A stretch of 64,000 nucleotides of DNA from Pseudomonas sp. UBA4617 (GCF_002386445.1 NZ_DGIR01000018.1:32577-96576), one strand, 5' to 3'; shown: positions 16,729 to 25,987, counted from the first letter of the stretch. The notes: generated by a model not told the origin, from the letters alone. A program made the numbers and translations.

Positions 16729-16756
16729 CAGTAGGGCCCGTCGCCCGCGCTCGGCG

Positions 16757-17050
16757 TCACGAGCCGCTGCCGCTGCTGCTGCCGCTGCCTTTCTCGGTTT
16801 TTTCCAGGCGCTCCAGCACCTTGCTGGTGATGGCGATGCATTCCTTGGTGTCACCTGAGGCCTTGGCCGCCCTGGCCTTGTCGACCTGCTCGGTGATGGC
16901 CTTGTCCAGGCCCTCGGAAGTAGCGCCGGCGGTGGTCATGCTGTCGTCGATCTTCTGCAGGTTGGTGGCGCAGAGGTCTTCGGCGGCAAACACCGGTGAA
17001 GCCAGCAGGGTGGCGGCCGCGAACAGGGCCGAAAGCGCGGTACCTTTCAT
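16757..17050 (-). CDS. Small exported protein with Ser/Gly tail
   Basis: Encodes 97 aa. A clear signal peptide (MKGTALSALFAAATLLASPVFAA) is followed by a short helical domain with two cysteines (DLCATNL, KECIAIT) that could form a disulfide in the periplasm, and a low-complexity end GSGSSSGSGS. AGGAG precedes the start. Function unknown; no recognised domain. It is a single gene between tmRNA and a REP pair. Confidence 0.75.
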   Translation of the reverse strand: MKGTALSALFAAATLLASPVFAAEDLCATNLQKIDDSMTTAGATSEGLDKAITEQVDKARAAKASGDTKECIAITSKVLERLEKTEKGSGSSSGSGS

Positions 17051-17172
17051 GGGAGTCTCCTCTGGGGCCTCTGGAAGGTGGGCCTGTAAGGTGGACTGCG
17101 GGGGAATGGCGGGGGTTCAATCGGATGATGGCTGGGTGAAATGACGGTGGGGCTCTGGCGCCAGGCGCGGGT

Positions 17173-17291
17173 CTTGTGGGAGCGGCCTTGCGCCGCAAAG
17201 GGCCGCACAGCGGCCCCAGGGTTCATGCGGTGGAGCTGAAATCACGGGGCCGCTTTGCGGCCCCTTCGCGGCGCAAGGCCGCTCCCACAAG
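17173..17291. repeat. REP-like inverted pair with perfect 24-bp arms
   Basis: The arm at 17173-17196 is the exact reverse complement of 17268-17291 (core GGGAGCGGCCTTGCGCCGC). It belongs to the same class as 4252-4358. A second complementary block (GGCCGC/GCGGCC) lies between the arms. It could also terminate the D-lactate dehydrogenase transcript. Confidence 0.85.
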
Positions 17292-17305
17292 GGACTGTGT
17301 TGACC

Positions 17306-20116
17306 TCAGATGCTGCGTGGGCGGGTGACGCGGTCGACCAGGTAGACCAGGCCGTGGTAGTCGATGCCGCTGTGGCTGGACAGCCCGATCTCGCAGGTAC
17401 GGCTGGTGGAGATGCCTTCGTTGCAATACTGCACCGCGTCCTTGAGGCTGCGCAGCGAGTGGGCGTTGAGCTCGGGGGTGGTGAAGCCTTTGTCACCGGC
17501 AAAGCCGCAGCAATGAATGCCTTCCGGGATCACCACCTGCTTGCTGCAACGCCGTGCCAGATCGATCAGCGCCTGGCTTTCACCCAGGTGCTGGGTGCTG
17601 CAGGTCACGTGCACGGCCACGGGCTCGTCCTGAGGGGTGAACTCCAGGCGGTCGAGCAGATGGGTGCGGATGAAGCGCACCGGGTCGTACAGGTCCAGCC
17701 GGCTTTCGCCCAGGTCCTGAACCAGGCGCAGGGTGCACGGGCTGGTGTCGCAGTAGATCGGGTCGAGGCCACCGCGGCTGGCGTGCAGCAGGGCATTGAT
17801 CAGCTCTTGGCGTTTGTGTTCGGCCTGCTCGGGGTAGCCCTTGGAGGCGAACGGCTGGCCGCAGCACAGGCTGTCGGCATTGTCGGGAAACACCACCTGG
17901 TAGCCGGCCTTTTCCAGCAGGCCGCGGGTCTTGTCGAGCAGCGAGCTTTGCTCGCGGTCGGCATAGGCCGGGCCCATCACCCGTGAAACGCAGGCGGCCA
18001 GGTACACCACGCGCGGGCGGGCGTCGTGGCTGGCCGGCCCGACGGGCAGCGGGCGCAGGGGTTGCGGCATGGTCGGGGTCCACTGTGGCAGGCGGCCTTT
18101 GCTGGCCTTGCTCAACGTGGCGCTCAAGCGGCCCAGGCGCGGGGCACCGAGCAGTTTGCGCGCGGTATTGGCGGCGGTCAGGGTCAGGCGCGCGCCGCTT
18201 AGGGCGGTGTGGAAATTGTCGGCCAGCCAGTCGGCGGCCCTGGCGTGGCCAGCGGCCTGGCTGCGCAGTTTCTTCACCAGTTCGCCGGTGTTGATGCCAA
18301 CCGGGCAGCGCTGGGCGCACAGGCCGGTGGCGGCGCAGGTATCGATGCCCTGGTACTGATAGGTCCGGCGCAGTTCCCGGGTGTCGATGCCGGCGCGTTG
18401 CTTGGCCTGGATATCACGCCACATGACGATGCGCTGGCGCGGACTGAGGGTCAGGCCCTTGGAGGGGCACACCGGCTCGCAGAAACCGCACTCGATGCAC
18501 TTGTCGACGATCTCGTCGGCGGCGGGCAGCGGCTTGAGGTTTTTCAGGTGGATGTCCGGGTCTTCACTCAGCACCACATCCGGGTTGAGGATGCCGTTGG
18601 GGTCGAGCAGGCGCTTGAGTTTCCACATCAGCTGGTAGGCGTCGCTGCCCCATTCCAGCTCGACGAACGGCGCCATGTTGCGCCCGGTGCCGTGCTCAGC
18701 CTTGAGCGAACCGCCGAACTCCACCGCCACCAGCTGTGCCACATCGTCCATGAACGCCTGGTATCGGGCGACTTCCGCGGCGCTGTTGAAGCCCTGGGTG
18801 AAGACGAAGTGCAGGTTGCCTTCCAACGCATGGCCGAAAATGATCGCTTCGTCATAGCGATGCTTTTCGAACAGCTGGATCAGCCGATTGACACCTTCGG
18901 CGAGCTGCTCGACCGGGAAAGTGACGTCTTCGATGATCACCGTGGTGCCGGTCTGGCGCACGGCGCCGACGGCGGGGAAGGTGTCCTTGCGGATTTTCCA
19001 CAACTGGTTGTACACGGCCGGGTCTTCGCTGAAGTCGACCTGCTGTTCCAGCGGGAAGACGGCGATCGAGGCCATTACCTGTTGCAGCTGCTCGTGCAGC
19101 AGGGTCTGGCTGGCGGCGCGTGATTCGATCAGCAGGGCGCAGGCATTGTCCGACAGGCCTTTTACCCACAGCGGCATGCCGGGCATGTCCTGCACCGAGC
19201 GCAGGCTGCGGCGGTCAAGCAATTCCACAGCTGAGACCGGTTGCTGCTTGAGCACGGTCACCGCGCGGCAGCAGCTTTCGACGCTGGGGAACACCAGCAA
19301 GGCGCTGGCCTTGTGCGGGTGGTCGGGTACGGTGTTGTAAGTGACTGCGCTGATGAAACCGAGAGTGCCTTCGGAGCCGACCAGCAGGTGCTGCAGGATG
19401 TCCAGCGGCTGGTCGTAGTCGACCAGTGCATTCAGCGACAGGCCGGTGGTGTTTTTCAGCCGATACTTGTGGCGGATGCGCTCGGCCAGCGCGGTGTTGG
19501 CACGGGTTTCGCGGCCCAGGCCGGCCAGCGCTTGCAGCAGCTCGGCGTGGCTGGCTTCGAAGGCGGCGACACTGGCCGGGTCTTCGCTGTCCAGGCGCGT
19601 GCCATCGGCCAGCACCAGGCGCAGGCCGGCCAGGGTGTGATAGGTGTTCTGCGCGGTGCCGCAGCACATGCCACTGGCATTGTTGGCGACGATACCGCCG
19701 ATCTTGCAGGCGTTGATCGAGGCGGGGTCGGGGCCGATCTTGCGCCCGAACGGGGCCAGCCAGGCGTTGGCCTGGGCGCCGATTACCCCTGGCTGCAGGC
19801 GAATCTGTTCACCCTGGCCACGGATTTCGCGGCCGTTCCAGTTGTCACCAAGTACGATCAGCACCGAGTCGCTGATGGCTTGGCCGGACAGGCTGGTGCC
19901 GGCGGCGCGGAAGGTCACCGGCACCCGCTCGCGCTGGGCCAGTTTGATCAGACCGACCACTTCGTCTTCTGACTCGACGCGTACCACCAGTTTGGGGATC
20001 AGCCGGTAGAAGCTGGCGTCGGTGCCGAAGGCCAGGGTGGCGGTGGGGTCATCGAAACGGCGTTCGGCGGGGATCAGGCGCTCGGCATCACGCAGGAACG
20101 CGGCAGGCAGGCTCAT
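17306..20116 (-). CDS. dld: FAD/Fe-S D-lactate dehydrogenase (D-iLDH type)
   Basis: Encodes 936 aa. The N-terminal half is an FAD-binding PCMH/FAD-oxidase module (VTFRAAGTSLSGQA, GTLGFISAVTYN). The C-terminal half has two 4Fe-4S motifs (CIECGFCEPVCP near residue 540, CAATGLCAQRCP near 595) and CCG-type cysteine domains (VYLAACVSRVMGP, SLCCGQPF, HCCGFAGDKG). In pseudomonads such fused proteins next to lldD oxidise D-lactate to pyruvate and pass electrons to the quinone pool. GAGGAG precedes the start at 20116; the longer frame to 20167 has no such site. Last gene of the lldP-lldD-dld operon. Confidence 0.9.
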   Translation of the reverse strand: MSLPAAFLRDAERLIPAERRFDDPTATLAFGTDASFYRLIPKLVVRVESEDEVVGLIKLAQRERVPVTFRAAGTSLSGQAISDSVLIVLGDNWNGREIRGQGEQIRLQPGVIGAQANAWLAPFGRKIGPDPASINACKIGGIVANNASGMCCGTAQNTYHTLAGLRLVLADGTRLDSEDPASVAAFEASHAELLQALAGLGRETRANTALAERIRHKYRLKNTTGLSLNALVDYDQPLDILQHLLVGSEGTLGFISAVTYNTVPDHPHKASALLVFPSVESCCRAVTVLKQQPVSAVELLDRRSLRSVQDMPGMPLWVKGLSDNACALLIESRAASQTLLHEQLQQVMASIAVFPLEQQVDFSEDPAVYNQLWKIRKDTFPAVGAVRQTGTTVIIEDVTFPVEQLAEGVNRLIQLFEKHRYDEAIIFGHALEGNLHFVFTQGFNSAAEVARYQAFMDDVAQLVAVEFGGSLKAEHGTGRNMAPFVELEWGSDAYQLMWKLKRLLDPNGILNPDVVLSEDPDIHLKNLKPLPAADEIVDKCIECGFCEPVCPSKGLTLSPRQRIVMWRDIQAKQRAGIDTRELRRTYQYQGIDTCAATGLCAQRCPVGINTGELVKKLRSQAAGHARAADWLADNFHTALSGARLTLTAANTARKLLGAPRLGRLSATLSKASKGRLPQWTPTMPQPLRPLPVGPASHDARPRVVYLAACVSRVMGPAYADREQSSLLDKTRGLLEKAGYQVVFPDNADSLCCGQPFASKGYPEQAEHKRQELINALLHASRGGLDPIYCDTSPCTLRLVQDLGESRLDLYDPVRFIRTHLLDRLEFTPQDEPVAVHVTCSTQHLGESQALIDLARRCSKQVVIPEGIHCCGFAGDKGFTTPELNAHSLRSLKDAVQYCNEGISTSRTCEIGLSSHSGIDYHGLVYLVDRVTRPRSI

Positions 20117-20190
20117 GCAGTCTCCTCGCGGGGCTGTGGCATCTGTGCACCACATGCCCCGGGTCAATCAGGCGGTCGTTCTTGCAGGCG

Positions 20191-21336
20191 TCAGGCGCCC
20201 AGTTCGCGTACCAGCGAGTCGCGAGTGATTTCGCTGATCGACTTGGCACCGGTCAGTACCATGGCCACGCGCATTTCCTTCTCGAACAGCTCCAGCAGGT
20301 TCTTCACCCCGGCCTGGCCGTGTACGGCCAAGGCGTAGAGGAAGGCACGGCCGATCAGCACGGTGTCGGCACCCAGGGCGATCATGCGCACCACGTCGAG
20401 GCCGCTGCGGATGCCCGAGTCAGCCAGGATCTTCAGCTCACCTTTGACCGCGTCGGCGATCGCCGGCAGGGCGCGGGCGCTGGACAGCACGCCGTCGAGC
20501 TGACGGCCGCCGTGGTTGGACACGACAATGCCGTCGGCACCGAACCTGACCGCATCGCGGGCATCATCGGCATCGAGGATGCCTTTGATGATCATCGGGC
20601 CGTCCCAGAAGTCGCGGATCCACTCCAGGTCTTTCCACGAAATCGACGGATCGAAGTTGTTGGCCAGCCAGCCGATGTAATCGGCCAGGCCGGTAGGGTT
20701 GCCACGGTAGGCGGAAATATTGCCCAGGTCGTGTGGGCGGCCCATCACGCCGACATCCCACGCCCACTCGGGGTGGGTCATGGCCTGCAGCACGCGGCGC
20801 AGCGGGCCGTGCTTGCCGCTCATGCCGGAGTGGGCGTCGCGGTAGCGGGCGCCGGGGGTGGGCATGTCGACGGTGAACACCAGGGTCTTGACCCCGGCGG
20901 CCTTGGCCCGCTCCAGGGCATTGCGCATGAAACCGCGGTCTTTGAGCACGTACAGCTGGAACCACATCGGCCGGTCGATGGCTGGCGCCACTTCCTCGAT
21001 CGGGCACACCGACACGGTGGACATGGTGAACGGAATGCCATGCGCCGCCGCCGCGCGTGCCGCCTGCACTTCGCCACGGCGGGCGTACATGCCGGTGAGG
21101 CCGACCGGGGCCAGGACCACCGGCATGCTCAGGGTTTCGTCGAACAGGCGGGTCTCGAGGCTAAGTTCTGACATGTTCTTCAGCACGCGCTGGCGCAGGG
21201 CGATGCCGGCCAGGTCGGAGACGTTGTGGCGCAGGGTATGCTCGGCGTAGGCGCCGCCGTCGGCATAGTGGAACAGGAAAGGAGGCAGCTTGCGTTGGGC
21301 CGCGGCGCGATAGTCGGTAGAGGCGGAAATGATCAT
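20191..21336 (-). CDS. lldD: L-lactate dehydrogenase (FMN, membrane-associated)
   Basis: Encodes 381 aa, the E. coli LldD length, of the FMN-dependent alpha-hydroxy-acid oxidase family. The active-site histidine is His275 in VVSNHGGRQLDG; the FMN region ILADSGIRSGLDVVRMIALGA is intact. It oxidises L-lactate to pyruvate and reduces the respiratory chain. It lies 63 nt downstream of lldP and 74 nt upstream of dld, all on the minus strand and probably one LldR-controlled transcript. Confidence 0.96.
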   Translation of the reverse strand: MIISASTDYRAAAQRKLPPFLFHYADGGAYAEHTLRHNVSDLAGIALRQRVLKNMSELSLETRLFDETLSMPVVLAPVGLTGMYARRGEVQAARAAAAHGIPFTMSTVSVCPIEEVAPAIDRPMWFQLYVLKDRGFMRNALERAKAAGVKTLVFTVDMPTPGARYRDAHSGMSGKHGPLRRVLQAMTHPEWAWDVGVMGRPHDLGNISAYRGNPTGLADYIGWLANNFDPSISWKDLEWIRDFWDGPMIIKGILDADDARDAVRFGADGIVVSNHGGRQLDGVLSSARALPAIADAVKGELKILADSGIRSGLDVVRMIALGADTVLIGRAFLYALAVHGQAGVKNLLELFEKEMRVAMVLTGAKSISEITRDSLVRELGA

Positions 21337-21399
21337 GGATTCTCGCAGCGTTGCTTGTGGGGATTGCCGGGCGCGCCAGGGCGCCCGGCCCCTTTCACT

Positions 21400-23070
21400 T
21401 TAGTGATGGACCAGCATGCCGGTCAGCCAGTAGGCCTGGATCAGGGTGATCAGGCCGACGATGGTAGCGAAGAACAGGCTGTGCTTGACGGTGAAGCGGA
21501 ACAGGTCGGATTCCTTGCCGACCAGGCCGGTGGCGGCACAAGCCACGGCGATCGATTGCGGCGAAATCATTTTGCCGGTTACCCCGCCGCTGGTGTTGGC
21601 AGCAACCAGCAAGGTGTCGTTGACCCCGATCTGGTGCGCGGTGGTGGCTTGCAGCGAGCCGAACAGGGCGTTGGACGACGTGTCCGAGCCGGTCAGGAAC
21701 ACGCCCAGCCAGCCGAGGAACGGCGAGAAGAACGGGAACGCCGCGCCGGTACCGGCCAGCACCAGGGCCATGGTCGAAGACATGCCCGAGTAGTTGGTGA
21801 CAAAGGCGAAGGCCAGCACCATGCCGATCGACAGGATCGGCCAGCGCAGTTCCCAGAAGGTTTCCTTGAAAGTGGTCAGACCAGTTTTGAAGTTGATCTT
21901 CAGCACCGCCATGGAAATCAGCGCCGAGAGGAAGATCGCGGTGCCGGTGGCGGAGATCGGGTCAAGCTTGAACACGGCCGGCATGGCGGTTGGCGCAGCC
22001 ACGATCGGCGCAGCCTTGACCACCAGCTGGTCGAGGTGCGGGATGGCGAAGTTGAACACGAAGTCGTACATCGAGCCGCCCGCCGCGAAGGCCGCCTTGA
22101 ACGGTTTCAGCGTCCAGATGGTGACCAGTACGGTGAGGATCAGGAACGGCGACCAGGCCTTGAAGATCTCGCCAAGGCTGTAGGGGCTTGGCTGGCTGCC
22201 ACTTGGCTGCACCACGGCGGCGCCCACGCTGCCTTTGGCTTCGGCGAACGCGCGCTTGGGCTGCCAGACTTTCAGGAACAGGGTCAGGGCGACCAGGCTG
22301 GCCAGGGCCGAGGTGATGTCCGGCAGCTCCGGGCCAATGAAGTTCGAGGTGAAGTACTGGGTGACGGCGAAGCTCAGGCCGGCAACCAGGGCGGCAGGCC
22401 AGGTTTCCTTGACGCCACGCACGCCATCCATCATGAACACCAGCCAGAACGGTACGAACAGCGACAGCAGGGGCAGCTGGCGACCGGTCATGGCGCCGAT
22501 GTGGAAAGCGTCGATACCGGTGACCTGGCCGGCCACGATAATCGGGATGCCCAGGGCGCCGAAGGCCACTGGCGCGGTGTTGGCGATCAGGCACAGGCCG
22601 GCGGCGTACAGCGGGTTGAAGCCCAGGCCTACCAGCAGCGCGGCAGTGATTGCCACCGGTGCGCCAAAGCCCGCTGCGCCTTCCAGGAAGGCGCCGAAGC
22701 AGAAACCGATCAGCAGCACTTGCAGACGCTGGTCGTCGGTAATCGACAGCACCGAGCTGCGGATCACTTCGAACTGGCCGCTCTTGACCGTGAGTTTGTA
22801 CAGGAACACCGCGGCAACGATGATCCAGGCGATTGGCCAGAGGCCATAGAGGAAGCCATACCCCGCGGCGGCGAATGCCATGTCGACAGGCATCTGGAAG
22901 GCGAAGATTGCCACCAGGATCGACAATGCGAGGGTGATGCTGCCTGCCACGTGGCCTTTGAGGCGGAACACGGCCAGGGCAAGGAAGAAGAAGACGATGG
23001 GAATGACCGCCGCCAGCGCGGACAGGCCGAGACTACCAAGCGGGCTATAGAATTGTTGCCAGGTTTGCAT
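21400..23070 (-). CDS. lldP: L-lactate permease
   Basis: Encodes 556 aa of the LctP family, with about 13-14 hydrophobic segments and family blocks such as IGFCFGAFLEGAAGFGAPVAI and GSDTSSNALFGSLQ. It imports L-/D-lactate (and glycolate in relatives) with protons across the inner membrane. First gene of the lactate operon; the LldR operator lies 46 nt upstream of its ATG. Confidence 0.96.
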   Translation of the reverse strand: MQTWQQFYSPLGSLGLSALAAVIPIVFFFLALAVFRLKGHVAGSITLALSILVAIFAFQMPVDMAFAAAGYGFLYGLWPIAWIIVAAVFLYKLTVKSGQFEVIRSSVLSITDDQRLQVLLIGFCFGAFLEGAAGFGAPVAITAALLVGLGFNPLYAAGLCLIANTAPVAFGALGIPIIVAGQVTGIDAFHIGAMTGRQLPLLSLFVPFWLVFMMDGVRGVKETWPAALVAGLSFAVTQYFTSNFIGPELPDITSALASLVALTLFLKVWQPKRAFAEAKGSVGAAVVQPSGSQPSPYSLGEIFKAWSPFLILTVLVTIWTLKPFKAAFAAGGSMYDFVFNFAIPHLDQLVVKAAPIVAAPTAMPAVFKLDPISATGTAIFLSALISMAVLKINFKTGLTTFKETFWELRWPILSIGMVLAFAFVTNYSGMSSTMALVLAGTGAAFPFFSPFLGWLGVFLTGSDTSSNALFGSLQATTAHQIGVNDTLLVAANTSGGVTGKMISPQSIAVACAATGLVGKESDLFRFTVKHSLFFATIVGLITLIQAYWLTGMLVHH

Positions 23071-23115
23071 ATGGGGTGGCCCCTAATTGTTGTTGGTCAG
23101 GCACTGGCATTGGAT

Positions 23116-23132
23116 AATTGGTAAGACCAATT
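23116..23132. promoter_or_regulatory. LldR operator
   Basis: AATTGGTAAGACCAATT is a perfect 17-bp dyad (7-bp arms, 3-bp centre). It fits the LldR/FadR-family form TTGGT-N3-ACCAA and lies between divergent lldP and lldR, 46 nt upstream of lldP. Confidence 0.85.
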
Positions 23133-23325
23133 TACAATGACTGGTCGCTAGGTTAAAAGCGCTGTCGGGGGTGTGTCAATTTGTCCTGTGCAAAACTTTG
23201 GTCGAGTGCCGATGAGCGGGCATCTGATGAGCCGGGAAAATCGCTAGCTGATGGTGTTTGCGCAGCCCTGGATCGGCGAGAATAGAGGCCCCGGAAATCT
23301 GCCGGGGGTTTGTGGAGAGCATGTG

Positions 23326-24093
23326 ATGGTTTTTGATCAGGTCCGCCAGCGGCGCCTGTCCGACGACATCGTCGATCGGTTGGAGGGGATGATTCTGGAA
23401 GGCACGCTGACCTCCGGGCAGCGGCTGCCGGCCGAGCGCGTCCTTGCCGAACAGTTCGGTGTGTCCCGCCCGTCACTGCGTGAGGCGATCCAGAAGCTGG
23501 TGGCCAAGGGGCTGCTGGTCAGTCGTCAGGGCGGGGGCAATTATGTTGCCGAGTCGCTGGGGTCGACCTTCAGCGATCCGTTGCTGCAATTGCTCGAGCA
23601 CAGTGCCGAGGCGCAGCGCGACCTGCTCGAGTTTCGCCATACCCTGGAGGCGTCCTGCGCCTATTACGCCGCCCAGCGCGCCACCGAGCCGGACCGGGCG
23701 CGGCTGAAGGCGGCCTTCGATGCGTTGCAGGACTGTTATGCCCGGGTCGATGAAGTGACCCGGGCAGAAGAAGGCGCAGCCGATGCGCGCTTCCACCTGG
23801 CGATTGCCGAGGCCAGCCATAACGCCGTGCTGCTGCACACCATTCGTGGTTTGTTCGACCTGCTCAAGCGCAACGTGGTGACCAACATCGGCGGCATGTA
23901 CCAGCAACGGGCCGAGACCCGTGACATGCTGATCAGCCAGCACCGGGAGCTGTACCTGGCGATTGTCGAGGGCAGGGCGGACGACGCGCGAGAGGTGTCC
24001 AGCCGGCACATTCTGTATGTGCAGGAGGTGCTGGAAGAGGCGCAGGAGGAAGCGCAACGGGTGGCGCGTGCGGAGCGGCGTAGCGGGCGCTGA
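23326..24093 (+). CDS. lldR: Lactate-responsive FadR-family regulator
   Basis: Encodes 255 aa. A winged helix (LPAERVLAEQFGVSRPSLREAIQKLVAKGLLVSRQGGG) is followed by an FCD domain with the metal/ligand residues of DARFHLAIAEASHN and the terminal ...HILYVQEVL helix. In pseudomonads and E. coli LldR represses the lactate genes until L-lactate binds. Divergent position next to lldP and the perfect operator at 23116 support the name. The start at 23326 is preceded by GGAGAG; an in-frame upstream start at 23251 has no such site. Confidence 0.92.
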   Translation: MVFDQVRQRRLSDDIVDRLEGMILEGTLTSGQRLPAERVLAEQFGVSRPSLREAIQKLVAKGLLVSRQGGGNYVAESLGSTFSDPLLQLLEHSAEAQRDLLEFRHTLEASCAYYAAQRATEPDRARLKAAFDALQDCYARVDEVTRAEEGAADARFHLAIAEASHNAVLLHTIRGLFDLLKRNVVTNIGGMYQQRAETRDMLISQHRELYLAIVEGRADDAREVSSRHILYVQEVLEEAQEEAQRVARAERRSGR

Positions 24094-24109
24094 GATTGGC
24101 TGTGGCACT

Positions 24110-24198
24110 GCGGGCCTCTTCGGGGCAAGCCCGCTCCCACAATTTTCGAGCTCGACGCTGTCATTGTGGGAGCGGGCTTGCCCTGCAAAGAGGCCCGC
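24110..24198. repeat. REP pair, inverted
   Basis: GGGCAAGCCCGCTCCCACAA (24123-24142) faces its reverse complement in the second copy (24163-24198). This is the CAAGCCCGCTCC variant of the putida REP. It lies between convergent lldR and smpB and can form a long hairpin. Confidence 0.82.
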
Positions 24199-24214
24199 AT
24201 GAGCAACCTAAGAC

Positions 24215-24697
24215 TTAGTCTACCTTGCCCTTGTTGCGCACGGCCCGCTGCAGCTCGCGGTTGGAATCGCGTTCGCGCATGGTGTCGCGCTTGTCGAATT
24301 CCTTCTTGCCCTTGCCCAGTGCGATTTCACACTTGATCAGGTGCTTGCTCCAGTACAGCGCCAGGGCCACACAGGTGTAGCCTTTTTGCGCCACGGCCGC
24401 TTCCAGTCGCTCGAGCTCGCGCTTGTTCAGCAGCAGCTTGCGCGTGCGGATAGGGTCGGCGATGACGTGGGTGCTGGCCGTGGTCAGCGGGGTGATGTGG
24501 CTGCCGAACAGCCAGGCTTCACCGTCCTTCAGCAGCACGTAGCTGTCAGTCAGGTGCGCCTTGCCGGCTCGCAGGCTTTTTACTTCCCAGCCGGACAGGA
24601 CCAGCCCGGCCTCGAACTTGTGTTCGATGAAGTAATCGTGTCGCGCCTTCTTGTTTTGCGCGATGGTCCCGGTCGGATGTTTTTTTTGCTTAGCCAT
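24215..24697 (-). CDS. smpB: SsrA-binding protein SmpB
   Basis: Encodes 160 aa with the SmpB fold residues IAQNKKARHDYFIEHKFEAGLVLSGWEVKSLRAGK and the basic C-terminal tail KGKKEFDKRDTMRERDSNREL. It binds the tRNA-like part of tmRNA and brings it to stalled ribosomes. In this genome ssrA lies about 7.5 kb away with the lactate locus in between. It is divergent from ratA. Confidence 0.97.
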   Translation of the reverse strand: MAKQKKHPTGTIAQNKKARHDYFIEHKFEAGLVLSGWEVKSLRAGKAHLTDSYVLLKDGEAWLFGSHITPLTTASTHVIADPIRTRKLLLNKRELERLEAAVAQKGYTCVALALYWSKHLIKCEIALGKGKKEFDKRDTMRERDSNRELQRAVRNKGKVD

Positions 24698-24860
24698 AGG
24701 GGCGGCATTATAGGCAAGTCGACGCGTCGTCCGCTATGGGATTTCGGTGTGCTTGAGCCACCGGAATGAATACCGGACAATACGAACGCTGTCATAGCTA
24801 CACAAACTGTTTTCGGCACGCTGCGAAGCACCGCCACCCAGCCTTGGAAGTGACGCCTGG

Positions 24861-25295
24861 ATGACTACCCATATTCAACGCTCCGCCCTGCTGCCATACC
24901 CCGCCAAGGCGCTGTACGACTTGGTCAACGATGTCGCCAGCTACCCGGATTTCCTGCCCTGGTGCTCTGACTCCACGGTACTTGAAGCCAGCGACACGCA
25001 GATGCGCGCCAAGCTGGAAGTGGCCAAGGGCGGCATGAGCCAGCAGTTCGTCACGCGTAATGTACTGGTGCCGGGGCAGTCCATCGAGATGAACCTTGAA
25101 GAAGGGCCATTCACCCAGTTGCATGGCCTATGGGTATTCAAGCCGTTGGGTGAAAAGGCCTGCAAGATCAGCCTGGACCTGTCCTTTGATTACGCCGGGC
25201 CGATCGTGCGCGCCACGCTGGGCCCGCTGTTCAACCAGGCGGCCAACACCTTGGTCGATGCGTTCTGCCAGCGTGCCAAGCAGCTGAATAGCTGA
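24861..25295 (+). CDS. ratA: RatA/Coq10-like START-domain protein
   Basis: Encodes 144 aa of the polyketide-cyclase/START superfamily (HIQRSALLPYPAKALYDLVNDVASYPDFLPWC at the N-terminus, LGPLFNQAANTLVDAFCQRA helix at the C-terminus). E. coli RatA was described as a toxin blocking 70S assembly, while eukaryotic Coq10 binds ubiquinone. A quinone-binding role is the safer guess. The conserved smpB/ratA/bamE neighbourhood is seen here too. A bidirectional terminator follows. Confidence 0.88.
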   Translation: MTTHIQRSALLPYPAKALYDLVNDVASYPDFLPWCSDSTVLEASDTQMRAKLEVAKGGMSQQFVTRNVLVPGQSIEMNLEEGPFTQLHGLWVFKPLGEKACKISLDLSFDYAGPIVRATLGPLFNQAANTLVDAFCQRAKQLNS

Positions 25296-25311
25296 TTGAA
25301 ACAACGGCAAT

Positions 25312-25340
25312 AAAAAGCCCGGATCTGGTCCGGGCTTTTT
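25312..25340. terminator. Bidirectional terminator between ratA and bamE
   Basis: A 12-bp perfect stem (AAAAAGCCCGGA with its complement) and a 5-nt loop, with A and T runs on both sides, so it can end both convergent transcripts. Confidence 0.93.
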
Positions 25341-25356
25341 TGTACCTGCTCGCCGC

Positions 25357-25890
25357 TTACTGGGGCGAGGTTTCCAGCGGCGCGGGGGTTGGCACCGGGG
25401 TGGTCTCGATGGTGTCGATCTCGCGCTGGATGGATTCTTCCACCGAACCCGGCTTGGCCGGTTTTTCTTCAGGCTGCACGGCTGGTTGCGCTGGCTGGTT
25501 GGCCGGGCTGACGGTGGTGTCACCGCTGCCACCGAGGATTTCCTGGTCACGGCTGACGCCTGGCATGAAGTCACCGGACAGGCTGACCAGTTGGTCGCTG
25601 TCATTGAAGAACACACTCATGCGTTCCTGCTGACGTTTACCGCCACCTGGTTGAATGCTGTACAGGTAATCCCAGCGATTGGTGTTGAAGGTATCCTGGA
25701 TCAGCGGGTTACCCATGATAAACCTTACTTGCCGACGGGTCATTCCGGGGCGCAATTGGTCTATCATGTCTTGCGTAACGACATTGCCCTGCTGGATGTC
25801 GATTTTGTAAACCCCGGGAAACGAGCAACCGGCGAGTGCGAGCAGTCCCACTAGGGTGAGGCTGGTTAGCAAGAGCTTGGTGTTTTGCAT
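25357..25890 (-). CDS. bamE: Outer membrane assembly lipoprotein BamE (OmlA/SmpA)
   Basis: Encodes 177 aa. The lipoprotein signal ends in LLALAGC, so Cys is lipidated. A SmpA/OmlA domain follows (VYKIDIQQGNVVTQDMIDQLRPGMTRRQVRFIMGNPL). The C-terminal third is Pro/Glu-rich and probably unstructured, as in P. aeruginosa OmlA. BamE is the small lipoprotein of the BAM complex that inserts beta-barrel proteins in the outer membrane. The start at 25890 is divergent from fur, as in other pseudomonads. Confidence 0.94.
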   Translation of the reverse strand: MQNTKLLLTSLTLVGLLALAGCSFPGVYKIDIQQGNVVTQDMIDQLRPGMTRRQVRFIMGNPLIQDTFNTNRWDYLYSIQPGGGKRQQERMSVFFNDSDQLVSLSGDFMPGVSRDQEILGGSGDTTVSPANQPAQPAVQPEEKPAKPGSVEESIQREIDTIETTPVPTPAPLETSPQ

Positions 25891-25987
25891 CGGTGGGCGA
25901 CTTCCACTATCTTGGCTGGACAACGTAAACCCCGATCATACCCGTATTAAGAGAAGCTGCGAAGCAGCATCGGCGAGAAAGCTGACC

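Noticed and set aside
21226..23124. Frame antisense to lldP
   Set aside because: Gly/Glu/Arg/His-rich composition typical of antisense to a membrane protein; lldP is certain.
24861..25295. RatA as part of a toxin-antitoxin pair (RatAB)
   Set aside because: No RatB-like gene is adjacent in the right place; bamE follows convergently. A quinone-binding START role is more likely.
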